Assembly: GCA_946886185.1 (NCBI GenBank)
Contig: CAMPIC010000233.1
Coordinates: 1 to 5,548, forward strand
Reading direction: 5' to 3'
From: an uncultured bacterium
Lineage (GTDB): Bacteria > Eisenbacteria > RBG-16-71-46 > CAIMUX01
Length of the DNA: 5,548 nt
Each line of letters begins with the position of its first letter. The first letter of the stretch is position 1. The notes under the pieces are model-generated. The model saw only the letters and a list, made by a program, of their open reading frames with translations, did not search any database and was not told the origin of the DNA. This document shows, piece after piece, positions 1-5,274 of this stretch. Both the position numbers and the translations under genes were made by a program.

Positions 1-17
1 CGGCAAAGAAGAAGTAA
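1..17 (+). CDS. Possible 3' end of a plus-strand gene entering from the left
   Basis: In the third plus-strand frame the first bases read Ala-Lys-Lys-Lys followed by a TAA stop at 15-17. A lysine-rich tail is common at the C-terminus of small basic nucleic-acid-binding or ribosomal proteins, but too little is present to name a product. The main support is positional: a hairpin with a T-rich tail starts 23 bases after this stop, as expected at the end of a plus-strand transcript. Another plus frame stays open to a TGA at 89-91, but that would place the stop beyond the hairpin and inside a repeat, which is less likely. Confidence 0.4.
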
Positions 18-39
18 TCTACGCCCGCTTTCGATCGAT

Positions 40-82
40 AGAGAGCCTCGCCCCCATTGAGCGCGAGGCTCTCTTCTATTTT
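40..82 (+). terminator. Intrinsic (rho-independent) terminator
   Basis: A perfect 12-bp stem is formed by AGAGAGCCTCGC (40-51) and GCGAGGCTCTCT (63-74), with an 11-base loop, followed by TCTATTTT (75-82) as an imperfect U-tract. The U-tract lies on the right, so it terminates plus-strand transcription of the gene ending near base 17. Read from the minus strand the stem is followed by TATCGATCG, with no U-tract, so it should be a weak terminator for the minus-strand cluster that converges on it. Confidence 0.65.
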
Positions 83-212
83 GCGTCGTGATTGCATCGT
101 GGTTGCATCGTGGTTGCGTCGTGGTTGCGTCGTGGGTGCGTCGTGGGTGCGTCGTGGTTGCGTCGTGGTTGCGTCGTGGTTGCGTCGTGGTTGCGTCGTG
201 GTTGCATCGTGA
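81..212. repeat. Twelve-copy 11-bp tandem repeat
   Basis: Twelve uninterrupted copies of an 11-bp unit with consensus TTGCGTCGTGG fill 132 bases. Copies 2, 3 and 12 have A for G at position 5, copies 6 and 7 begin with G, and copies 1 and 12 end in A. The array starts inside the T-rich tail of the terminator and lies between the convergent plus-strand gene and the GT4 gene. Because 11 is not a multiple of 3 and the unit carries no stop in the plus frames, it produces spurious long reading frames. I see no evidence that it is translated. Confidence 0.95.
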
Positions 213-231
213 CTTGTTGCAACGGCGCGCA

Positions 232-348
232 ATGCGTAGTGCTGCGACGCGTGGAGTCATCGGGACGGAAGCGCCCAGGCGGACGGCGCTCGATGCGTGG
301 TGCCGAGTTGCGCGTGGAGTCATCGGGACGGAAGCGCCCCGGCGGACG
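232..348. repeat. Two-copy ~63-bp direct repeat next to the GT4 stop
   Basis: Bases 248-285 and 311-348 match over 38 positions with one difference (A277 versus C340), at a period of 63 bp. The similarity extends leftwards, more weakly and with a 2-bp length difference, from about 232 and 293 (both begin ATGCGT). The second copy ends one base before the stop codon of the glycosyltransferase at 349, so the duplication sits in its 3' untranslated region. Together with the adjacent 11-bp array it fills the whole gap from 81 to 348; no gene is seen there. Confidence 0.9.
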
Positions 349-1644
349 TCAGCGAGAAGAAGATCCGTGCGGAGACGGGGCTGCGGTGGCCCGCGCGTTC
401 TGGTTGGCGATCAACGTCTCGTAGAGCGCGGGGAACAGCCCGTAGGTGCGCTCGATTCCGTAGCGTTCCCGGACCGCGGTCTTCCCCACTGCGCCCAGCG
501 CCTGAGCCCGCTGCGGATCGAGCAGCAACGCGGAGAGCTGTCTGCCCATTTCGGCCGCATCGCGCGCGACCACGATGCCCTCTCCCTCGGAGAGTTCCAA
601 CCCTTCCAGGGCTTCCGGATATCCGATCACGGGAACGCCCAGAGCGAGCGCTTCCACCACACGGCCGCGCTGCCCGCTCCCCGCCCGCAGCGTGAGTGCG
701 ATCACGCGCGCGCTCGCGAGCCAGGGCTTCACGTCATCGACGAAGCCCGTGACTTCCACATGCACGCCGGGGCGCGCCTTCGGGGCTCGCAGATCTTCGG
801 GAGGATCGGCTCCCAGGAGCAGAACCTCCAGACCCTTCACCTCTCGCGCCAACGATGGAACGAGATCGTCGAGAAGATGCCGTGCCGCCTGCTGGTTCGC
901 GGATGTGCTCAGGTTTCCGTAGAACGCGACGCGCGGCGCGGGAGGCTGCGCCGGAGCGACATCGTCCCATTGAGAGAAATCGAGCCCCATGCCGATCACT
1001 TCGCAGAGAGGCGACTCTCCCAGAGAGGAACGAAACAGAGCTCGATCCCGCTCGGTGATCGCGATCACGCGATCGTAGCGCCGCAGTTCGTGGAGCTCGG
1101 CTGCCTTCTCCCGGGGCGAGCGGCGCCCCCAGAGACGCTCGTGCCTCTCGAACTGAACGTCGTGGGTGTCCACGATCCAGAGAGGCGGCCGAGGCATCGA
1201 CTCCAGGTGGCGGAGGGTGAACCAGTAGGCGGAGTGCACCAAGTCGTAGCGTCCGGCGCGAACCGAATCGTCCACTTTCTGCGATAGCTCCGGAAAGCTC
1301 TGGAAGAATGTATCGCGGTGCAGACCCTCCCGGAGGGCAGCCCAGTATGCGCGGCCATGCGTGAGCAGGCGTCTTGCCTGGCTGCGCCGGTGAGGCGCGA
1401 GCACCGGAATCCACCGCCCCAGGCGGGTGATCGGTCCCGGATCCTCCAGATGTCGCCGGTCATGAACGAGGGTGACGATGTCGAGGTCGAACCGCTCGCT
1501 CAGCGCTTCCAGGATGCGAAGATTGCGGACGCGGCTGCCCATGTCGGCGGGATGCGGATGATCGGGCAGGACTGCCAGGATGCGGCCCCGCGTTTCGATC
1601 CTGGAGGATGGGAGCGGAATCGAGGATGGTACACCGTCTCCCAC
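349..1644 (-). CDS. GT4-type glycosyltransferase (GT-B fold)
   Basis: This 431-residue protein looks like a retaining glycosyltransferase of the GT4/group 1 kind, which moves a sugar from a nucleotide-sugar to a lipid-linked or polysaccharide acceptor at the cytoplasmic face of the membrane. The N-terminal Rossmann half begins RILAVLPDHPHPADMGSRVR (21-40), where a strand is followed by the acceptor-site loop. VDTHDVQFERHER (158-170) is typical of a sugar-transferase subgroup. The C-terminal half opens with VAFYGNLS (239-246), then GFVDDVKPWLASARV (300-314) and the donor-binding stretch GSGQRGRVVEALALGVPVI (322-340), with E331 in the usual EX7E-like position and Arg where many relatives have Lys. 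The start is GTG; the ATG at codon 35 would remove the first strand. A GGGAG lies about 9 bases upstream. The gene begins 36 bp after the exported-protein gene, suggesting cotranscription. Donor and acceptor cannot be told. Confidence 0.88.
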   Translation of the reverse strand: MGDGVPSSIPLPSSRIETRGRILAVLPDHPHPADMGSRVRNLRILEALSERFDLDIVTLVHDRRHLEDPGPITRLGRWIPVLAPHRRSQARRLLTHGRAYWAALREGLHRDTFFQSFPELSQKVDDSVRAGRYDLVHSAYWFTLRHLESMPRPPLWIVDTHDVQFERHERLWGRRSPREKAAELHELRRYDRVIAITERDRALFRSSLGESPLCEVIGMGLDFSQWDDVAPAQPPAPRVAFYGNLSTSANQQAARHLLDDLVPSLAREVKGLEVLLLGADPPEDLRAPKARPGVHVEVTGFVDDVKPWLASARVIALTLRAGSGQRGRVVEALALGVPVIGYPEALEGLELSEGEGIVVARDAAEMGRQLSALLLDPQRAQALGAVGKTAVRERYGIERTYGLFPALYETLIANQNARATAAPSPHGSSSR

Positions 1645-1680
1645 CTGGCTGCTCTCCCGCCGCTCGCGGTCCCCTCGCAG

Positions 1681-2733
1681 TTACTGTCCCCCGCTCCGCG
1701 ACGCTTCCCACTCCTGCATGACCTGCCGCTGCATCGCGTTGAAGTTGGGCAGCTCGATCTGGATCACGCGCTTGTCATCGCATCCCTGGGCGGACAGATG
1801 GAATTCGTGTGCGAATCGATCCTCGGGCGGCGTCTTGGTACTGTCGGTGCCGACGAACGCCATGTACTGATCGGTGATGCGCCACTGCCGGTTTCCGCAA
1901 TTGTCCTCCAGGCGAGCCACGATCCAGTCCTCCTGGTTGAGCCGGCTCTCGTAGGTAGAGAGCGGATCACTGTGCACTTGATGCCACAGCTCGCACCAGT
2001 CGCGCGCGGAGCGGAGCACCCCGTCGGCCAGACCATGCACGTCGTCGGTGACCTTGTTGGTGATCAACGAGTCGGCCTTGGACATCGCGTAGTCCGCGAG
2101 CATGATGGTGTGGAAGCCGAGCATGCGCGTGGGAGGGCCGGTGATCGCCATCATCTCGAGCTCGAATAGTTGGCGACCCTTGCTCAGGACTTCATCGCGA
2201 TTCTGCTCCTGGTAGCGATCCAGCACCGGAATCCAGCTCGCGACCAGGCTGTCGGCAACTTCATCGGTGATCAGGAGCCACTCCAGCTGATCGACCGGAT
2301 AGATGCTCGCGACCCGAGCCTTGAATTCGGTGAACTCGATCAAACCCTCAGCGAACTTCCGGAACAGTTGGACGCGATCCGTGGCGAGGGGCGCCGCTTC
2401 CGTCTGCCATTGCTTGGCGAGGTTCGTTCCCTCTTGGACGAACTCGTGCGGGAGAACCTTGGGCATGATGCCAATTTTCCGCCGCGTTTCCTGCCCATTC
2501 GAGGAGCCGGCGATGAGGGAACAGGCGAGAACCGAGAGCACGCCCGCGGCAACCCAGGTCTGGATGGCGGCGCGCGAGTGAGTTCGGGGCGCGGATCCGG
2601 TGAGCCCGGCGGCGCGCGAGTGAGTTCGGGGCGCGGATCCGGTGAGCCCGGCGGCGCGCCTGTGAGTGTGGCACGCGGCCCGGGCGGGTCGTCCTCTCCT
2701 GCTGGAGTCGATCCGGTGCGTATCCAGCTGCAT
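1681..2733 (-). CDS. Exported or lipoprotein-like protein of unknown function
   Basis: I do not recognise this family. The chosen ATG at 2731-2733 has a strong Shine-Dalgarno sequence, AAGGAGG, four bases upstream. An in-frame ATG further out at 2797-2799 lies in repeats without a comparable site. The 350-residue product has a long Arg-rich, repeat-containing N-region (about 1-56), then a hydrophobic stretch WVAAGVLSVLACSLIAG (60-76). VLAC (68-71) could be a lipobox with Cys71 lipidated; otherwise cleavage near SSNGQ (77-81) would secrete it. The mature part (about 82-350) is mixed charged and aromatic, probably largely helical in the first two thirds, with WCELWHQVH (246-254) and three further cysteines at 247, 279 and 318. 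No catalytic motif is evident. It lies between acpS and the GT4 gene in the same direction. Residues 22-56 are an in-frame 14-residue repeat. An envelope role is an inference from export and neighbours. Confidence 0.8.
   Translation of the reverse strand: MQLDTHRIDSSRRGRPARAACHTHRRAAGLTGSAPRTHSRAAGLTGSAPRTHSRAAIQTWVAAGVLSVLACSLIAGSSNGQETRRKIGIMPKVLPHEFVQEGTNLAKQWQTEAAPLATDRVQLFRKFAEGLIEFTEFKARVASIYPVDQLEWLLITDEVADSLVASWIPVLDRYQEQNRDEVLSKGRQLFELEMMAITGPPTRMLGFHTIMLADYAMSKADSLITNKVTDDVHGLADGVLRSARDWCELWHQVHSDPLSTYESRLNQEDWIVARLEDNCGNRQWRITDQYMAFVGTDSTKTPPEDRFAHEFHLSAQGCDDKRVIQIELPNFNAMQRQVMQEWEASRSGGQ
2569..2665. repeat. 42-bp in-frame tandem repeat within a signal-peptide N-region
   Basis: Two essentially identical 42-bp copies (2569-2610 and 2611-2652) are followed by a degenerate partial copy to about 2665. 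On the minus strand they encode 14-residue units ending AAGLTGSAP and beginning RTHSR, in residues 22-56 of the exported protein. The period is a multiple of three, so copy changes preserve the frame. The repeat lies just ahead of the hydrophobic core of the signal sequence. Confidence 0.93.
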
Positions 2734-2737
2734 CCAT

Positions 2738-2744
2738 CCTCCTT
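2738..2744 (-). promoter_or_regulatory. Strong ribosome binding site deciding the exported-protein start
   Basis: Read on the minus strand this is AAGGAGG, a full match to the usual anti-Shine-Dalgarno core, four bases before the ATG at 2733. A second ATG at 2735-2737 overlaps it in another frame but immediately abuts the site and is too close to be favoured. This is the best ribosome binding site in the window and argues for the 350-residue form of the protein. Confidence 0.75.
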
Positions 2745-2749
2745 CAAAA

Positions 2750-2807
2750 CGGACTTCAAGCGGACTTGAAGCGGACTTTGAGCGGACAAAATCGGACAAA
2801 ATCGGAC
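2750..2807. repeat. Six helically spaced CGGAC motifs between acpS and the exported-protein gene
   Basis: CGGAC occurs at 2750, 2761, 2772, 2783, 2793 and 2803, at spacings of 11, 11, 11, 10 and 10 bp. The intervening bases change from TTCAAG/TTGAAG types to AAAAT types, so this is an 11-bp tandem repeat grading into a 10-bp one. It fills most of the 89-bp gap between the acpS stop and the next start, in the 5' leader of the exported-protein gene. The near-helical spacing puts all motifs on one face of the DNA. This may be a multi-site operator or just slippage; I cannot decide. Confidence 0.85.
2754..2771 (-). promoter_or_regulatory. Small inverted repeat upstream of the ribosome binding site
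   Basis: CTTCAAG (2754-2760) and CTTGAAG (2765-2771) form a perfect 7-bp inverted repeat around a 4-base loop, ending 10 bases before the AAGGAGG site. In the minus-strand RNA a second TTGAAG overlaps the start of AAGGAGG, so the upstream CTTCAA arm could pair either with its near partner or with the ribosome binding site. It may also be a by-product of the CGGACTTNAAG repeat. Regulatory function is inference only. Confidence 0.35.
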
Positions 2808-2822
2808 CGACACGGGGCCGCT

Positions 2823-3209
2823 TCAGTCGTTCTCAGGCCAGCGCTCCAGCAACACCTGGCCCACTGCGTACGATTCCGTGTGGGAGATCGAGACATGGAC
2901 GCGGTTCGCTCCGAGCTCGCGCAGGCGGCGTTCCGCGTCCCCACGGAAGGATAGCACGGGCTGACCGGAGGCCAGGTTGGTGACTTCCACGTCGACCCAC
3001 CGCACCCCCTTCGCCCATCCGGTACCGAGCGCCTTGAAGGCCGCTTCCTTGACCGCGAATCGAGCTGCCAGGAATTGCTCGCGGACCCCGTGGACCGATT
3101 CCTGCTCCCGCTCCGTATAGATCCGGCGCAGGAACCGATCTCCATGCCGCTCCAGAACGCCGCGAATCCGCGCCACCTCGATCACGTCGATACCGATTCC
3201 CACGATCAC
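2823..3209 (-). CDS. acpS: Holo-[acyl-carrier-protein] synthase
   Basis: AcpS transfers the 4'-phosphopantetheine arm of coenzyme A to the conserved serine of apo-ACP, making the active carrier for fatty-acid synthesis in the cytoplasm; it normally works as a trimer with Mg2+. The 128-residue length fits the family. The N-terminus carries GIDVIEVARI (6-15) with the metal ligand Asp8. The second signature FAVKEAAFKALGTG (51-64) contributes Glu55 and the KEA core. VSISHTESYAVGQVL (106-120) is the usual C-terminal ISH element. All expected catalytic residues are present. The start is GTG at 3207-3209, needed to keep the GIGID strand, with only a weak GGCGGA site upstream. It shares four bases (GTGA) with the stop of a 24-codon upstream frame, suggesting translational coupling. 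It lies 90 bp after the GT2 gene on the same strand. Confidence 0.96.
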   Translation of the reverse strand: MIVGIGIDVIEVARIRGVLERHGDRFLRRIYTEREQESVHGVREQFLAARFAVKEAAFKALGTGWAKGVRWVDVEVTNLASGQPVLSFRGDAERRLRELGANRVHVSISHTESYAVGQVLLERWPEND

Positions 3210-3280
3210 GGTTCCGCCATCCGGCCTTTCCGCGGCAACGTCACCTCGTCAAACCGGGGCGGCGCAAGCAGCACGGTCAT
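3206..3280 (-). CDS. Candidate 24-residue leader frame coupled to acpS
   Basis: A short frame begins with ATG at 3278-3280 and ends in TGA at 3206-3208, overlapping the acpS GTG start as GTGA. It fills most of the 90-bp gap between the GT2 stop and acpS. The product begins MTVLLAPPRFDEV and ends GRMAEP; I recognise no family. Its start context, GGCGGAACCATGACCGTG, is nearly repeated at the acpS start (16 of 18 bases identical, 71 bp apart). It could be a coupling leader, a real micropeptide or chance; a four-base overlap alone is weak evidence. Confidence 0.3.
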   Translation of the reverse strand: MTVLLAPPRFDEVTLPRKGRMAEP

Positions 3281-3299
3281 GGTTCCGCCGACTGCCCGT

Positions 3300-4175
3300 T
3301 CAACGGCTGGAACGTTTGTCGATGAGGTCGGCGAGCAGACCGATCGCCGCCATCTGGAACGCCGACATCACGATGATCGAGATGGACGCATCCATGATTT
3401 TGGGCGTGAGGAGCCAGGAGTAGAGGAAGACGGCCAGGGCCAGGAAGAGGAGGAGCCCCGCCAGGGGAAGGAAGATCTTGAGCGGGCGGAAGTAGAGCAC
3501 CGTCCGCACGATGAGCGCGAGAAAGTTGAGCGTGTCCTGAATCGGGCGGATCTTCGACTGCCCTTTGCGCGCGTGATAGTCGATCGGGATGTACTGGACG
3601 AAGAGATCGTTCACGTGCATGGCAAGGGTGATCGTAGTGGTGAAGGAGAATCCCGAGGGCAGGATGTCCAGAAACCGCATGACTTCTTCGCGGCGGAACG
3701 CGCGCAGCCCCGAGTTGAGGTCCGGGATGCTGGTCTCGCTCAGGTAGTTCGCGAGCGCATTGAGAGCCCTTTTGGCCGGGCGCCGGAGCAGCGGGATGTG
3801 GACGTTCTCGCCCGTGCGCGCTCCCACCACCATGTGATGCTCGGCCAGTCCCGCCACCAGCTCCGGGATCCGCTCGTTCGGATAGGTGCCGTCCGCATCG
3901 GTGATCACGATATGCGAGCCGCGGGCCGCGCGAATGCCGCTCTTGAGCGAGGCTCCGTAGCCGCGATTGATCTTGTGGCGGATCACCCGGAATCCGGACT
4001 GAGCGACGATGTCGCCGGTGCCGTCGGTCGATCCGTCATCGACCACCAGTACTTCCCACGTCGGGTCGAGGCGCCGCAGCTCCTCGAGAACTTGACGGAT
4101 GCCGCTGACCTCGTTGTAGGCGGGAACGACGATGCTCACCGCGGGTGCCGCGTCCATCGACCCCGAAGGGCTCAT
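3300..4175 (-). CDS. Family 2 glycosyltransferase with two C-terminal membrane helices (polyprenyl-phosphate type)
   Basis: The 291-residue product has the layout of dolichol/polyprenyl-phosphate sugar synthases: a GT-A catalytic domain facing the cytoplasm that uses a nucleotide-sugar, then membrane helices. VSIVVPAYNE (13-22) opens the domain, VLVVDDGSTDGTG (42-54) binds the nucleotide, ITDADGTYP (91-99) holds the metal-binding DAD, and NSGLRAFRREEV (154-165) and YHARKGQSKI (200-209) complete the family pattern. Hydrophobic segments lie at about 233-255 and 263-285. I start it at ATG 4173-4175, with AGGAG four bases upstream. A GTG at 4221-4223 with GGGGAG six bases upstream would add 16 residues. 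Longer in-frame starts run back through a 24-bp repeat into menG and are unlikely. The gene follows menG by 184 bp and precedes acpS by 90 bp. The sugar transferred is not readable from sequence. Confidence 0.92.
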   Translation of the reverse strand: MSPSGSMDAAPAVSIVVPAYNEVSGIRQVLEELRRLDPTWEVLVVDDGSTDGTGDIVAQSGFRVIRHKINRGYGASLKSGIRAARGSHIVITDADGTYPNERIPELVAGLAEHHMVVGARTGENVHIPLLRRPAKRALNALANYLSETSIPDLNSGLRAFRREEVMRFLDILPSGFSFTTTITLAMHVNDLFVQYIPIDYHARKGQSKIRPIQDTLNFLALIVRTVLYFRPLKIFLPLAGLLLFLALAVFLYSWLLTPKIMDASISIIVMSAFQMAAIGLLADLIDKRSSR

Positions 4176-4359
4176 GCTGCTCCTGGTCGCGACTTCGAAG
4201 AGGCTCGTTCGCTCGTCCTGCACCACGCTCTCCCCGATCGGAACGTCGAAGCGGCCCGATCGCTCATCGCCTGAACCAGCCTCGGATCGCCGCCGCCACG
4301 TCGCCACCGGATCGCGACGGCTCGGCGGCACCGGATCACGCCGACTCGGCACTTCCGGA
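4176..4359. other. Intergenic gap between menG and the GT2 gene
   Basis: About two fifths of this 184-bp gap is the 24-bp tandem repeat next to the menG stop. The rest (about 4176-4282) is open in the GT2 frame and contains the alternative GTG start at 4221-4223. I see no clear promoter or terminator. Confidence 0.6.
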
Positions 4360-4378
4360 TCACGCCGACTCGGCACTA
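4283..4378. repeat. Four-copy 24-bp tandem repeat spanning the menG stop
   Basis: Copies begin at 4283 (degenerate), 4307, 4331 and 4355. The last two differ only in their final base; each contains CGGATC. The menG stop (minus-strand TGA at 4360-4362) lies inside the last copy, and the same TGA recurs in frame at 4336-4338 because 24 is a multiple of three. The last six codons of menG are therefore repeat-derived, and a redundant stop follows eight codons later. This looks like tandem duplication of the menG 3' end. Confidence 0.93.
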
Positions 4379-5196
4379 TAGGCAGACCGCGGGGAGCCGG
4401 CAAGCGCGCCGGGCTTTCGCGCGAGGAGCAGACGTACCGAACCGAGAAAACCAGGTCGCGACTCCACCGCTTCGAAACCAGCGTCGCGGAGCGCATTCAG
4501 AAGAACCTGCTCCTCGGGCATGGATCGGACCGACCCGACGAGAAATCGATAGGCATCGCGATCTCCTCCGAGCATCGCGGCGAGACGCGGCAGCACGAAG
4601 CGGAAGTAGAAGCGATAAACGGCCGACGCCGGCCCTTTGGGATAGCGCATGTCCAGGATGGCGATCTGCCCACCCGGGCGAAGCACTCGATGGAGTTCGG
4701 CGAAGAACCCGGCGTAGTCGCGGCAGTGACGGAGAGCGAATCCCTGCACGATCGCTCCGAGCGAGTGGTCCGAGAACGGGAGCATGTCCATCTCGCATCC
4801 GAGTCCGGGTGATTCATGGAAGAGCTCTCTCCGTCGGGAGCCTTCGCCGCCGGCGTCACCGCCAGCGAGCTTCCGGAGACCGACGGGAAGCAGGGCGGGC
4901 ACCAGGTCGCTCCGGATCAGGATCGGACTGCTGCGTGCCAGGCGACGGCGGCGGAACAGATGCGCAGCGAGATCTCCCGTTCCGGAGGCGAGATCCAGCC
5001 ACGGTCCCTCCGCGTCGATGGCGCGAGCCGTCCAGTCCCGCCATCCCCGATCCAGACCGAGGCTCAGGATGCGATTGAGCCGGTCGTAATGAGGCTCGAT
5101 GCGCGCGAAAATCTTGTGGAGCTCACGCCGCCGTTGCTCCCAGGGACTACCCGGAAGCGCCTGTCGAGCGCCTTCTCGAATCGGAGGGTTGGCCAC
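4360..5196 (-). CDS. menG: MenG/UbiE-type quinone C-methyltransferase
   Basis: This SAM-dependent enzyme C-methylates the quinone ring: demethylmenaquinol to menaquinol, or the corresponding benzoquinol step in ubiquinone synthesis, at the membrane surface. The first UbiE signature is present as YDRLNRILSLGLDRGWRDW (37-55), with Asp49 where the classical pattern has His. The SAM-binding motif I is LDLASGTGDLA (67-77), MDMLPFSD (136-143) precedes the substrate region, and GFALRHCRDY (152-161) and VLRPGGQIAILDM (171-183) match later motifs. DRDAYRFLVGSVRSMP (212-227) is the typical C-terminal block. At 278 residues it is longer than the usual 230-250, because of extra residues at about 111-133 and an Ala/Ser-rich tail from about 262, partly encoded by a 24-bp repeat. 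The start is GTG at 5194-5196; no in-frame ATG precedes the SAM motif. No separate menaquinone or ubiquinone gene is present to decide the substrate. Confidence 0.92.
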   Translation of the reverse strand: MANPPIREGARQALPGSPWEQRRRELHKIFARIEPHYDRLNRILSLGLDRGWRDWTARAIDAEGPWLDLASGTGDLAAHLFRRRRLARSSPILIRSDLVPALLPVGLRKLAGGDAGGEGSRRRELFHESPGLGCEMDMLPFSDHSLGAIVQGFALRHCRDYAGFFAELHRVLRPGGQIAILDMRYPKGPASAVYRFYFRFVLPRLAAMLGGDRDAYRFLVGSVRSMPEEQVLLNALRDAGFEAVESRPGFLGSVRLLLARKPGALAGSPRSAYSAESA

Positions 5197-5251
5197 CTGT
5201 ATACCGCCTCTATACCGCCGCTAAACTGCCGCTATGCCGCCTCGATGCTGC
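5197..5251. repeat. Five-copy degenerate 11-bp repeat directly abutting the menG start
   Basis: Units begin at 5197 (CTGTATACCGC), 5208 (CTCTATACCGC), 5219 (CGCTAAACTGC), 5230 (CGCTATGCCGC) and 5241 (CTCGATGCTGC). The first ends at the base next to the GTG start, so the menG ribosome-binding region is itself repeat. On the minus strand the first two units read as GCGGTATACAG and GCGGTATAGAG. TATAGA and TATACA resemble -10 elements, but they lie too close to the start for a usual leader. A GAGG in the second unit may act as a weak ribosome binding site. Confidence 0.8.
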
Positions 5252-5274
5252 CTTCTGCCGCCTCGATGCTCCTC

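Noticed and set aside
40..74. Bidirectional terminator also serving the minus-strand cluster
   Set aside because: The stem is symmetrical, but on the minus strand it is followed by TATCGATCG rather than a U-tract.
88..1287. Long plus-strand reading frame of 399 codons
   Set aside because: It starts in the 11-bp array, crosses the 63-bp repeat and then runs antisense to the clearly recognisable GT4 gene. Its product is Arg/His/Pro-rich with no domain, as expected of a GC-rich antisense shadow.
1318..2169. Plus-strand reading frame of 283 codons
   Set aside because: It is antisense across the GT4 start and the exported-protein gene. The minus-strand genes have starts, ribosome binding sites and motifs, and this frame has none.
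3075..4274. Plus-strand reading frame of 399 codons
   Set aside because: It is antisense to acpS and the GT2 gene, both with diagnostic motifs. Its composition is Arg, Asp and His-rich without domains.
4176..4496. Longer GT2 protein starting at 4496
   Set aside because: It would overlap the last 137 bases of menG and translate the 24-bp repeat into an Arg/Pro-rich extension unlike family members. Starts with good ribosome binding sites exist at 4175 and 4223.
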